From Pedobacter gandavensis (GTDB lineage: Bacteria; Bacteroidota; Bacteroidia; Sphingobacteriales; Sphingobacteriaceae): a stretch of DNA of 64,000 nucleotides. The notes under the pieces are model-generated. The model had not been told where the DNA came from. It ran no database searches and was given only the letters and a program-made list of their open reading frames with translations. Location: assembly GCF_014172405.1 (NCBI RefSeq), contig NZ_WNXC01000002.1, positions 472,066 through 536,065 on the forward strand. Reading direction: 5' to 3'. The translations under genes and the position numbers were made by a program. The stretch's first letter is position 1. The number at the start of each line of letters is the position of its first letter. Below are positions 37,022-45,560 of the stretch, one piece after another.

Positions 37022-37474
37022 ATGAAAAAAAACGGAGCTGCTGTAACTGCACAAATGTTGATTAGAAAACCTGCCGCCACCGTTTTCCAGGCATTTATTG
37101 ATCCCGAAATCACAAAAAATTTTTGGTTTACAAAAGGTAGTGGCCACCTGGAGGCCGGGAAAAGCGTAACCTGGGAATGGGAAATGTACCAGGTATCCAG
37201 TAAGGTACAGGTCATAGAGATTATCCCTAATGAGAAAATCGCCATAGAATGGGATCAATACGCTACTCCCGTAGACTTCCTCTTTGAAGCCACTGGTCCG
37301 GTAACCACCTATGTGACGATCAAACAATATGATTTTCAAACTACTGGTGAGGAGTTACTGGTAGAAATTAATAATGCAAGTGGTGGTTTCACAACCGTCT
37401 TAGATGGGCTAAAAGCCTATCTGGAACATGGCATTAACTTAAACCTAATCGCTGATAAGTTCGCCAGGAAATAA
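37022..37474 (+). CDS. SRPBCC/AHSA1 family protein
   Basis: A 150-aa START/Bet v1-like helix-grip domain, with RKPAATVFQAFIDPEITKNFW near the start and the C-terminal helix FTTVLDGLKAYLEHG. In AHSA1 relatives the cavity binds hydrophobic small molecules; the specific role of these stand-alone bacterial proteins is not known. It is between the M3 peptidase and the YceI gene and separated from both, so it is probably independently transcribed. Confidence 0.85.
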   Translation: MKKNGAAVTAQMLIRKPAATVFQAFIDPEITKNFWFTKGSGHLEAGKSVTWEWEMYQVSSKVQVIEIIPNEKIAIEWDQYATPVDFLFEATGPVTTYVTIKQYDFQTTGEELLVEINNASGGFTTVLDGLKAYLEHGINLNLIADKFARK

Positions 37475-37582
37475 CACCATCTAAATCAATCTTTTTGTTT
37501 TTCTTATCATAGGTCAAGATAGCTGTGGCGATTAATCCTTCTCTTTGTATCAAATATTTAAAACTCATCAATAAAAAAAACA

Positions 37583-38164
37583 ATGAAAAGATTAATCTTA
37601 GCTGTTGTAGTCTTAGGTACTACCCTTTTTTCTTTCAAATCTAATGCACAAACCACTTGGGAAGCTGATGCCTCTCACTCTAAAATAGGTTTTGAAATCA
37701 CTCACATGATGATTTCTGATGTAGAAGGATCTTTCAAAAACTTCCAATCTACAATCGTTTCTTCGAAACCAGATTTCTCTGATGCAGTAATTACTTTGAC
37801 TGCAGATCTAAACTCGGTAAACACTGACAATGATCAAAGAGATGGTCACTTAAAAGGCGAAGACTTTTTTGATGTGGCTAAATTCCCTACATTAACTTTC
37901 AAAAGCACTTCAGTGAAAAAAGTTGGTGGTAACAAATACAAAGTTACTGGAAACCTTACTTTCCATGGTGTAACTAAACCAGTTACTTTAGATGCTGTTT
38001 TAAGAGGTGTAACTACTAATCCAATGTCTAAAAAACCTACTGCTGGTTTCAAAGTTACAGGAACAATCAAAAGAGCTGACTTTAAATTTGGTAGCAAATA
38101 TGGTTCAGCAATGTTAGGTGAAGAAGTTACTTTGACTGCAAACACTGAATTCGTACAGAAATAA
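37583..38164 (+). CDS. YceI-like secreted lipocalin-fold protein
   Basis: A signal peptide (residues 1-22, ending FKSNAQT) precedes the YceI domain, with WEADASHSKIGFEITHMMISDVEGSF at the start, DGHLKGEDFFDVAKFPTLTF and the C-terminal KFGSKYGSAMLGEEVTL. These proteins bind long isoprenoid or polyprenyl molecules in a lipocalin-like barrel and are secreted under stress. The 193-aa length is standard. A bidirectional terminator follows directly. Confidence 0.94.
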   Translation: MKRLILAVVVLGTTLFSFKSNAQTTWEADASHSKIGFEITHMMISDVEGSFKNFQSTIVSSKPDFSDAVITLTADLNSVNTDNDQRDGHLKGEDFFDVAKFPTLTFKSTSVKKVGGNKYKVTGNLTFHGVTKPVTLDAVLRGVTTNPMSKKPTAGFKVTGTIKRADFKFGSKYGSAMLGEEVTLTANTEFVQK

Positions 38165-38174
38165 TTTTAAAACT

Positions 38175-38206
38175 CGGTTGGGAATCAATTTTCCCAACCG
38201 GTTTTT
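38175..38206 (+). terminator. Intrinsic terminator
   Basis: CGGTTGGGAA and TTCCCAACCG form a perfect 10-bp stem with a 6-nt loop, then GTTTTTAT on the plus strand. It ends the YceI transcript. Confidence 0.9.
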
Positions 38207-38268
38207 ATAAAAAACGCTCAAAAAATGATTATCTTGTTTATTGTCAACAGGCAATTAAACATCAGATA

Positions 38269-38364
38269 ATGAAAGCACTACCTCAACGCTACATTCCAAA
38301 AAGCACAAGAAAAAAACATCTTTCCCTTGCTATTGAATTCCTAACCAGGACCAATCTGGTATGA
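38269..38364 (+). CDS. Possible 31-aa leader peptide coupled to the cytochrome b gene
   Basis: The ATG at 38269 opens a frame of 31 codons whose TGA stop overlaps the ATG of the cytochrome b gene (ATGA), the usual sign of translational coupling. The peptide is basic (KALPQRYIPKSTRKKH). A 5-bp hairpin, ACCAG and CTGGT at 38344-38360, would cover the region before the cytochrome b start and could be opened by translation through the leader. The size is small enough for chance, so confidence is low. Confidence 0.3.
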   Translation: MKALPQRYIPKSTRKKHLSLAIEFLTRTNLV

Positions 38365-39023
38365 AAAAGATAGTGGAAAAACATCCTTTCGCCATCAGGT
38401 GGTTCCATTGGGTAAATTTCCCCATTTTAACCATCATGATTTGGAGTGGATTGCTCATTTACTGGGCAAATGATCTTTACCATATTTCTGTAGGCTCAGT
38501 TACCCTCTTTCATTTTTTTCCGGAATGGTTTTATCAATCGCTCAACCTGGAGCAACGCCTTGCAGAGGGTATGGCCTTTCACTTTGTATTTATGTGGGTC
38601 TTTTTTATCAATGGATTCCTTTATGTGCTTTACACTTGGATTTCCGGCGAATGGAGATACCTGATCCCCAACAAACATTCCTTTAAAGAGGCCTGGCTGG
38701 TTTTACTCCATGACCTTCATCTCAGCAAAACTATTCCTCCCCAAATGAAATACAATGGGGCTCAGAAAATCGCCTATTCTGCAATTATCATTATGGGATT
38801 GGGCTCTGTACTCACAGGCCTGGCGATTTATAAACCTATACAATTTCAGACTTTATGTAATTTATTAGGAGGTTACCAATCGGCAAGGCTAATTCACTTC
38901 ATGCTGACTATTGGCTACTGTTTATTTTTCCTGATCCATATTGCCCAGGTGATTCGTGCAGGATGGAGAAATTTCCGCAGCATGGTAACCGGTTTTGACA
39001 TCTTAACCTCTAAAAAGAAATGA
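38361..39023 (+). CDS. Cytochrome b/b561-type membrane subunit
   Basis: The 220-aa protein has four or five membrane helices with histidines placed as in haem b-binding cytochrome b subunits, such as HPFAIRWFHWVNF near the start, FHFVFMWVFF, and LIHFMLTIGYCLFFLIHIAQV near the end. The pattern resembles the cytochrome b of Ni/Fe hydrogenases and thiosulfate reductases. The stop lies 1 nt before the ATG of a molybdopterin oxidoreductase, so it is likely its electron-donating membrane partner. The ATG at 38361 is chosen for the conserved first helix. Confidence 0.88.
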   Translation: MKKIVEKHPFAIRWFHWVNFPILTIMIWSGLLIYWANDLYHISVGSVTLFHFFPEWFYQSLNLEQRLAEGMAFHFVFMWVFFINGFLYVLYTWISGEWRYLIPNKHSFKEAWLVLLHDLHLSKTIPPQMKYNGAQKIAYSAIIIMGLGSVLTGLAIYKPIQFQTLCNLLGGYQSARLIHFMLTIGYCLFFLIHIAQVIRAGWRNFRSMVTGFDILTSKKK

Positions 39024-39024
39024 T

Positions 39025-39798
39025 ATGGGAAATACAAAGAAGCAAAACTTGTCTCCTATTGACAGGAAAATCAGGTGGAGAAACTGGCTATCCCTTACTG
39101 GGTTTACCTTATTTATTTTTGCAGCCATATTTTTCTGGCTAAAACTAAAAAATCAACCCCTCGATAACGACATTGCAGGTGGCGTACAGATTCCATTGAG
39201 AAAGGTATTGAATGCGAATGAGAAAGTATTCAGTAAGACTTTTAGCAAGCAGAATCTGGCGAAAGCCTACCCGAAATCTGCGGCAGCTAAAGTGGTCAGG
39301 CTAAATGGAGCTTTAGGTTTAATGACTGATCTTGATGATAAGAACTGGCGGTTAAATGTAGTCAGAGCCAAAGGGGATACTTTAAAACTAACCCTTGCTG
39401 ACCTACAAAAGCTTCCAAAAACACAAGTTATCTTTAATTTTAAATGTATTGAAGGTTGGAGCCAGATTTCAGATTGGGCTGGCGTCCGGTTTAGCGATTT
39501 TATCAAAGCCTATCACCTCGATAAACTGACGGATAAGAAATACATTGGCCTGGTTACCCCGGATGGAGAGTACTATGTTGGCATTGATATGGATAGTGCT
39601 ATGCAGCCTCAAACCATTTTATGCTATGAGATGAATGGAAAACCTTTACCACTAAACCAAGGCTATCCCCTAAGGCTGATTATCCCCGTTAAATATGGCA
39701 TTAAAAGCTTAAAAAGAATCGGAGTGCTCTCCTTTAGTGAAGAGCGACCTCCGGATTATTGGTTTGAAAGGGGCTATGATTATTACGCAGGCTTGTAA
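39025..39798 (+). CDS. Molybdopterin-dependent oxidoreductase of the sulfite-oxidase fold, membrane-anchored
   Basis: After a basic start, one membrane helix lies at about residues 17-38 (WLSLTGFTLFIFAAIFFWL). The catalytic domain has the molybdenum-binding cysteine in FKCIEGWS (about residue 140) and the sulfite-oxidase-family pattern LPLNQGYPLRLIIPVKYGIKSLKRI near residue 210. It is closest in form to MsrP-type enzymes, which repair methionine sulfoxide in periplasmic proteins, but other substrates are possible. It follows the cytochrome b gene by 1 nt, and the pair forms a probable membrane oxidoreductase complex. Confidence 0.9.
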   Translation: MGNTKKQNLSPIDRKIRWRNWLSLTGFTLFIFAAIFFWLKLKNQPLDNDIAGGVQIPLRKVLNANEKVFSKTFSKQNLAKAYPKSAAAKVVRLNGALGLMTDLDDKNWRLNVVRAKGDTLKLTLADLQKLPKTQVIFNFKCIEGWSQISDWAGVRFSDFIKAYHLDKLTDKKYIGLVTPDGEYYVGIDMDSAMQPQTILCYEMNGKPLPLNQGYPLRLIIPVKYGIKSLKRIGVLSFSEERPPDYWFERGYDYYAGL

Positions 39799-39803
39799 TC
39801 GAG

Positions 39804-42212
39804 CTAAAACTTATAACTATAACCTAATCTGAATACTTGAGTTTCATAGTAATCGGTACTGATCATGTTAAAACCATTCCCTTGAACGGTTTTCTTAATT
39901 TTCAGCGTATTTAAAAGGTCTGAACCATTTAAAAATAACTCTCCTTTTCCTTTTTGCAATTGCTTTTTCAATCCCATATCTAAAGAAAATCGTGAGGCAA
40001 TTCTTCCTTGGGGAATCAGGTCTGGAGCCAAATAAACACCCGTTAGTTGGAACTCTGCAAATTTTGGAAATTTAAAGAGCCCGTTTAGTTTTACATTCCC
40101 GGAAATCAATTCATCTTTTTGCGCGGTATAAATCACCGGAACAGGGTAAAGGTTCTCCACGGTAAAGGCATCAAATTTATTCTGGTAAACATTGGCGTTC
40201 ATATTTACAGTTAACCATGGACTCAGCTGCTGTTGAGCTACCATTTCAGCACCGGTATTGCTGCTATGACCCGCATTTTGAAACACATTATAAATCAGGT
40301 TGCTTCCCGGAGCTTGTGTGGCAATCCTGCTGATGGTGCCTTCTGTATTTCTATGGTAGACTGCAAAATAAAACGACCCTTTGTCCCAATTGTTCTTATA
40401 CCCTAGCTCCAGGCTATTCGTAAATTGTGGACGCAATCCTGGATTCCCTACTTTGATCACCTCAGGTTCATCATACTTAGGAAAGATTCTAATGTCCACT
40501 TCATTTGGTCGATCTACCCGACGATTATAAAAGACAGACAGTTTATTTTGTGCATCCAATTTATAAGCGAAACGTAGGTTTGGGAAAGGGCGCGTATAAT
40601 CATATCCACTGCTTTTATAGGTCGGGTGATTGGGGTTTACATCATAACTCACTTTCACATATTCTAACCTCAACCCTGCTTCGATTTCAATTTTTGAGCT
40701 CTCAAAAACATAATTGCCATACAAAGCTGGAATGGTTTCTTTATAATCTGCCCAACCACCTGCATTTACATCCAAGGGAGAATTTAGGCCTGGGAAAAAC
40801 TGCATATTTACAGGAATGCTTCTGTTGCGAAATTTCAAGCCACCTTCTACCCTACCATGTTTGAGTGGACGCACATAATCCACCGTCAAATCGGCTACAT
40901 GCTCATCGGAAAGTAACTTAAATGCATCTTCTCCAGTAAATGTAGGCATGATATTGGTAAAGAAATACTGCTCATCTTCCCGATGAAAGGTATAGTTAAA
41001 ATTGGCGTTAAGCACCTGTCCGGCTTGCTTAAATTTATGCTGATAGCTGGCTGTAGCCGTAGCTGTATACTTTACTTCATCTTCCAGAAACTGCCATAAG
41101 CGTAACCTCGTCGATAGGTCTGCATTAAAATAAGGCACATCCCCCTTATCAATAATCTTTTCCCGATTAAACAACCCGGAAAATGAGAATACATTTTGCT
41201 CATCGAGATTCCAGTCGGCTCCGGTTTTTACTGTTGCATAAGAGGTATTTCTATTTCGCTTCACCTGTTGCTGAATGATTTCACCGCCATCATAGGCCCG
41301 CGTTGCAAACTCATTGCGATTCAACGTTTGGGTATAAAGCCAATCTGCTTGTATAAAGGTGTTCAACTTGTTTTTTCGGTAATTCAATGAAAGAGAAGGA
41401 TTGATTTTAGGTGTCCCTTGGTATTGAGGTCGGATACCTGGCAGGCTTGCCTTTTTCTCCCAAAGCGCTCCAACCCCTGTCGTCATGCCTATTTTTCCAT
41501 TCCATCCTTCTTGTTTCTGTTGCTTATAGATAATATTAATGATCCCTGCATTACCATTTGCATCAAATTTAGCCGAGGGATTATTGATAATTTCAATGCG
41601 TTCTATAGCTGATGCCGGAATGTTATCCAATCCCGCTTGCCCGCCAAAACCGGTTAATGCCGTTTGCCTTCCATCAATGAGTACCGATATTTTATCACTA
41701 CCGCGTAACATCAGTTTTCCATCCGAAGTGGTGCTGATACCTGGCAAGTTTTTCATGGCCTGTAATACAGAACCGCCTGCCTGACTTAACTGATCAGCCA
41801 TATTAAAGGTTTTCTTATCCATTTTAGAACCTACCGCTTCCTGTTTTCCTGAAATAACAACCTCTGCAAGGTTATTAGTCTCAGCTTGCAGCAAAATTAC
41901 CCCCAGATCTAGAAATGGCGTCAACTGTCCGATCAGCACCTCCTGGCTTTTCGTTTGATGCCCCATAAATGAGCTTACTAAGAGATAACTGCCACTATTT
42001 AACGCTGATATTTGGAAAATCCCATTTTCATCGGTAACGGTTCCAGCAACAAAACTACTGTCTTTAATAGATTTAAGTCCAACATTCACAAAAGACAGTG
42101 GCAATTTGGTATGGCCATCTTTAATACGTCCAGAGAGCGTAATTTTAATGGTCTGTGCATAGCCTAAAGATGAAACAAGCATCAGTAAAAAAGTAATCAG
42201 GAATCTTTGCAT
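39804..42212 (-). CDS. TonB-dependent outer-membrane receptor (beta-barrel family)
   Basis: The ATG at 42212 (MQRFLITFLLMLVSSLGYAQ) gives a signal peptide; the in-frame extension to 42287 lacks one. Domains: CarboxypepD-regulatory-like (ITLSGRIKDGHTKLPLSFVNVGL), a plug (RGSDKISVLIDGRQTALTG, NNPSAKFDANGNAGIINI) and a barrel ending FRLGYSYKF. It belongs to the same family as the receptor at 13198-15663 and has no SusD neighbour. It is convergent with the molybdopterin gene, only 5 nt away. Confidence 0.92.
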   Translation of the reverse strand: MQRFLITFLLMLVSSLGYAQTIKITLSGRIKDGHTKLPLSFVNVGLKSIKDSSFVAGTVTDENGIFQISALNSGSYLLVSSFMGHQTKSQEVLIGQLTPFLDLGVILLQAETNNLAEVVISGKQEAVGSKMDKKTFNMADQLSQAGGSVLQAMKNLPGISTTSDGKLMLRGSDKISVLIDGRQTALTGFGGQAGLDNIPASAIERIEIINNPSAKFDANGNAGIINIIYKQQKQEGWNGKIGMTTGVGALWEKKASLPGIRPQYQGTPKINPSLSLNYRKNKLNTFIQADWLYTQTLNRNEFATRAYDGGEIIQQQVKRNRNTSYATVKTGADWNLDEQNVFSFSGLFNREKIIDKGDVPYFNADLSTRLRLWQFLEDEVKYTATATASYQHKFKQAGQVLNANFNYTFHREDEQYFFTNIMPTFTGEDAFKLLSDEHVADLTVDYVRPLKHGRVEGGLKFRNRSIPVNMQFFPGLNSPLDVNAGGWADYKETIPALYGNYVFESSKIEIEAGLRLEYVKVSYDVNPNHPTYKSSGYDYTRPFPNLRFAYKLDAQNKLSVFYNRRVDRPNEVDIRIFPKYDEPEVIKVGNPGLRPQFTNSLELGYKNNWDKGSFYFAVYHRNTEGTISRIATQAPGSNLIYNVFQNAGHSSNTGAEMVAQQQLSPWLTVNMNANVYQNKFDAFTVENLYPVPVIYTAQKDELISGNVKLNGLFKFPKFAEFQLTGVYLAPDLIPQGRIASRFSLDMGLKKQLQKGKGELFLNGSDLLNTLKIKKTVQGNGFNMISTDYYETQVFRLGYSYKF

Positions 42213-42335
42213 AGAAAAAGGGTTAAATGGCTTTACGGTTTTTTCTTCAAAACTAGCCATGGAATCTGTGGACTTTTTGAAGTTCAACTACCAGATTTCT
42301 ACAGAATTATACCTTATATTTAAATTAAAAAGCCT

Positions 42336-42749
42336 ATGTGGTGGATATATGCTTTATTATCGGCCTTCTTCGCTTCTTTAACAGCTATTCTAGCGAAAAT
42401 TGGGATTAAAGGAGTAGACTCAGACCTGGCGACAGCCATCCGTACGGTAGTCATCCTTTTGCTGGCCTGGACAATTGTCTTTTATAAACATGCAGGCGCC
42501 GGATTGAGCGGTTTATCGCGTATGAACTGGACTTTTCTGATCCTTTCAGGTATTGCCACCGGTCTTTCTTGGATCTTTTATTTTAAAGCTTTGCAAATGG
42601 GGAAGGTTTCTCAGGTAGCACCAGTGGATAAGGCCAGTGTGGCGATTACGATTTTGCTTTCCGTACTGTTTTTAGGAGAGACACTAACGATAAAAACGGC
42701 AATAGGTGCAGTATTAATTATTGGAGGAACCTTAGTATTGGTTTTATAA
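42336..42749 (+). CDS. Half-size EamA family transporter
   Basis: The 137-aa protein is one EamA repeat: five membrane helices with the start MWWIYALLSAFFASLTAILAKIG and end FLGETLTIKTAIGAVLIIGGTLVLVL. Full EamA transporters have two such repeats; single-repeat proteins act as dimers, as in SMR-like exporters. Its role (metabolite or drug export) cannot be told. A G+C-rich hairpin follows. Confidence 0.88.
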   Translation: MWWIYALLSAFFASLTAILAKIGIKGVDSDLATAIRTVVILLLAWTIVFYKHAGAGLSGLSRMNWTFLILSGIATGLSWIFYFKALQMGKVSQVAPVDKASVAITILLSVLFLGETLTIKTAIGAVLIIGGTLVLVL

Positions 42750-42787
42750 AAACTGTTTTCAGGAAATATACTTCTATAAAAAAACAA

Positions 42788-42809
42788 GCGGCCGAATAAT
42801 TCCGGCCGC
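42788..42809 (+). terminator. G+C-rich terminator-like hairpin
   Basis: GCGGCCG and CGGCCGC pair around an 8-nt loop, then CCTTTATT. It closes the EamA transcript. Confidence 0.65.
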
Positions 42810-42943
42810 CCTTTATTGAGCGTATTAAATTATCTTGATTTCTCCTTTTAGAAAGAGAGGAACTAGGCTTGATTGTTAATTGATTTCGTATGTGCTTAAT
42901 ACGTTACTTGCTGAAACAAAATACCGCAAATTAAAGGGTACTC

Positions 42944-42958
42944 ACAACCATTGGTTGT
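42944..42958. other. 15-bp palindrome upstream of the membrane-bound AraC gene terminus
   Basis: ACAACCA-T-TGGTTGT is a 7-1-7 perfect inverted repeat in the 275-nt spacer between the EamA and AraC genes, whose 3' ends face each other. A transcription-factor site is possible but unproven. Confidence 0.25.
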
Positions 42959-43024
42959 TTCAAAAGAGGAATTCGAAACAACTTATCCTTTTAAAAAATT
43001 GGATAAAAGCTCAAAAAAAGCATC

Positions 43025-44212
43025 TTACACCTCTGAACCACTAACAGTTAACATAGACTTGTAATATTCTTTAGGGCTAAGTCCTTCTTTCTTTTTAAAA
43101 GCATTAAAAAAAGTGATTCTAGAGTTGAACCCTACCATTAAGGCTAATCCTTCAATAGAATAGCGTTCAAGAATATGCTGTTCGAGTAACTCTTTCGCGT
43201 ATTCTACGCGATAATTATTGATCAGCTCATTGAAATTCGTTTTAAATTTACGGTTGATCAGTACAGATAATACCTTTGGGGAAATTTCTACATTCTTTCC
43301 CAGATCAAGAATGGTAATGCCTTTTTGAAGAAAAATTCGCTCTTCATCCAAGGCAAATCTGATCTTCTCCATGAGTCTATCCATATCTTTAATTTCCAAT
43401 TCTACCGGATTCAGCTCTTCCATACTGAGCTTGGGCTCTGTTGTTTCAAGAGTCGAAATCTCCCGATGAAATCCATAAACCAACTCTGGTTTAAAATTAA
43501 TATAGGCATTGAGAAAAAGGATCCCTAAGAAAGCAACTACAGAACAGATAAATTTGGGCCCGGAATATTGATCCTGATTCTCCCCAAAATAAGTGAACAT
43601 CATAAAGCAAAAATTGCTGATGATAATGATCCCCATCACCGCTATAGAAATAAACAACCAGTTCTTAAATTGTATTTTCTGAATGGATTTCAAAAACTGC
43701 GGTTGTAACTTGTGAATTAGATAAAAACTATAAAAAAGGTATCCCACCTGCAATACCAATCTGGAAAGATAATGGAATGAGATGGGAATAATTCCTGAAC
43801 CAACGTAATTCAAGAGGTCTTTATTCTTAAATATAGCCTCAGCGATCTCCCGTTTTTCAGCAAGTGGTAAGAGATAAAATGGGATCAAATCAACCAAATG
43901 AAGTACTGCCGGAAGAAAATGCAGGTAGTCGTATTTTTCCAATCCATTCCTATTTGTCAGAGAATTTCTGATGTAAAAATAAAAGAATGGTGCATTAAGA
44001 TACATTAAGGGGCTGATAGAGCGCAATAGATGTGGGTACTCGACTATAAACCCGGTATCTATCCAGAGGAAATAGACCAGTAAAGAAATGTTATAGCAAA
44101 GTAGCGCAATGCCCAACATTTTATTCTTTAGGAGTTGATTCCCGGTTTTAAAAATTAGTGCAAGGCTATTAATCGTAGATAGAGAGAGTAAAATGATGCA
44201 CAACAAGTTCAT
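43025..44212 (-). CDS. Membrane-bound AraC-type regulator
   Basis: The N-terminal half (about residues 1-250) has about seven hydrophobic helices, and the C-terminus (about 290-395) is an AraC helix-turn-helix (LSVLINRKFKTNFNELINNYRVEYAK, GFNSRITFFNAFKKKEGLSPKEYY). Regulators combining a 7TM domain with an AraC output occur in Bacteroidota and respond to unknown extracytoplasmic or membrane signals. The DNA-binding end must reach the chromosome from the membrane. No clear target gene is adjacent. Confidence 0.9.
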   Translation of the reverse strand: MNLLCIILLSLSTINSLALIFKTGNQLLKNKMLGIALLCYNISLLVYFLWIDTGFIVEYPHLLRSISPLMYLNAPFFYFYIRNSLTNRNGLEKYDYLHFLPAVLHLVDLIPFYLLPLAEKREIAEAIFKNKDLLNYVGSGIIPISFHYLSRLVLQVGYLFYSFYLIHKLQPQFLKSIQKIQFKNWLFISIAVMGIIIISNFCFMMFTYFGENQDQYSGPKFICSVVAFLGILFLNAYINFKPELVYGFHREISTLETTEPKLSMEELNPVELEIKDMDRLMEKIRFALDEERIFLQKGITILDLGKNVEISPKVLSVLINRKFKTNFNELINNYRVEYAKELLEQHILERYSIEGLALMVGFNSRITFFNAFKKKEGLSPKEYYKSMLTVSGSEV

Positions 44213-44378
44213 GAAAAAGCAATTAATCTGTCTCGTTCAATGAGAGCCAATGCAATGTTATCAAAAAATAAATGCTTTCACAAAAATTAAACTTAGTTCC
44301 ACCTTCTTAGCCTATATACGCTCTTTCTTCCCGCTGTTCAATTACATTTCAAATACCAAACAACCAACGATAAATACT

Positions 44379-44421
44379 AAATAAGAAAGGGATAATCGTC
44401 ATGACTATCCCTTTCTTATTT
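44379..44421. terminator. Strong bidirectional terminator
   Basis: AAATAAGAAAGGGATA and TATCCCTTTCTTATTT pair perfectly (16 bp) around a loop of about 10 nt. On the minus strand a T-rich tail follows the HdeD gene. Confidence 0.85.
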
Positions 44422-44449
44422 AGGCATTTTTATATTTTTTCCGGGACAA

Positions 44450-45010
44450 TTAATCTTTAAGTTTCCTCAATCTTAGCGAAAGATAAACCTGAAAAATTCC
44501 GATGACAATAAATGATGCGGCAGTATAAAAAACGATTGTCATTCCTGCAAAAATTGGATTCCAAAGCATGATAAAAGAAAAAATTAATCCTATAATGCCG
44601 ATCCCTAATAAGCTACCCCAGCTTTGTACATGTTGTTTTTTTAATGCGATCGACCAGCCGATAGCCATGATCGAACGGAATAAAATAGCAAAACCGACAT
44701 AAAACGGAAGCACCAATAAAGAGATTTGGGGATTTGCAACCAACATGACCCCAATTAGGAAATCTACAATACCACCTGCCAGTGACCAGCCCCAATTATC
44801 CAGGGACTTGCGATTGGAAATTGCATACACGAGTTCCATAATTCCGGTAAAAAGAAATGTTACCGCAAACAACATAGAAAGGGTAATGTAAGATGCTAAG
44901 GGGGTCATGAAGACCCATATACCTACTAAAATTAGGGCTATGCCCAATAAAGCCAGTAAATACCAATATTTAACCGTCTTTCTGATGTTTCCTAAAACTT
45001 GTGTTTCCAT
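44450..45010 (-). CDS. HdeD/DUF308 family membrane protein
   Basis: The 186-aa protein has six membrane helices with the DUF308 internal repeats (LLGIALILVGIWVFMTPLASYITLS, LFTGIMELVYAIS, IGVMLVANPQISLLVLPFYVGF). HdeD is linked to acid resistance in enteric bacteria; in other groups the role is unknown. It is probably a single-gene unit. Confidence 0.9.
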   Translation of the reverse strand: METQVLGNIRKTVKYWYLLALLGIALILVGIWVFMTPLASYITLSMLFAVTFLFTGIMELVYAISNRKSLDNWGWSLAGGIVDFLIGVMLVANPQISLLVLPFYVGFAILFRSIMAIGWSIALKKQHVQSWGSLLGIGIIGLIFSFIMLWNPIFAGMTIVFYTAASFIVIGIFQVYLSLRLRKLKD

Positions 45011-45166
45011 AGTATTGATTTTATATTAAAAATTTGATGTCTGTACTGATCGTTATTTTTATGTCGAATCCATCAAATCTATTAACCAATATATAATGGC
45101 AAGTATATGAAAGCGTCATTCCTCATAAAGACAATTATGAAGACAACAAAAAATCTTCAAAAAGGT

Positions 45167-45373
45167 TTATTCTTTACAGGAATTTGTCTGATCAAATTCA
45201 CCAGACACGGCAGCAACCCCATTATTTAACACTGGTACAGTGCAGGTTACCTGTATTTTATGAGCGCTATTTATTGCAGAAACAGGAATATCACCAAGCA
45301 GAGAATCCAAAAAATCACCTACATTAGTGGTCAAATCGTTCTTATATTTTTCATTTCGGAACATCTTTAACAT
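45167..45373 (-). CDS. Small protein with an unusually strong ribosome-binding site
   Basis: The minus-strand ATG at 45373 is preceded by AGGAGG at 45382-45387 with an 8-nt spacing, a consensus Shine-Dalgarno that is rare in this organism's genes. The 68-aa product starts MLKMFRNEKYKNDLTTNV and ends with a low-complexity part holding two cysteines (VTCTVP, TNSCKE). I do not recognise it. It could be a secreted or precursor-like small protein, but no modification genes are beside it. Confidence 0.55.
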   Translation of the reverse strand: MLKMFRNEKYKNDLTTNVGDFLDSLLGDIPVSAINSAHKIQVTCTVPVLNNGVAAVSGEFDQTNSCKE

Positions 45374-45540
45374 TTAAAAAACCTCCTTTCCTTTTAGTAA
45401 AACCATAAATTATATCCTCACAGTTAGTCCATAGCAACAGGTATGCCACAAGCAACAAAAACACTGTAATACAAATTCTTAGGTGTCAATTTTTCATTTT
45501 TATGACAAAATTTCGCTTCATTAATAAACTCCATATTTTC

Positions 45541-45558
45541 ATCATGAAAATTCATGAT
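45541..45558. other. 18-bp palindrome after the AarF gene
   Basis: ATCATGAA-AA-TTCATGAT is a perfect 8-2-8 repeat just past the AarF stop codon. There is no T tract, so it may be a 3'-end stem or a protein site. Confidence 0.3.
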
Positions 45559-45560
45559 TT

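Noticed and set aside
42944..42958. Palindrome as a terminator
   Set aside because: It is short (7 bp arms, 1-nt centre), too tight to fold as a hairpin loop, and has no T tract, so it was kept only as a possible protein site.
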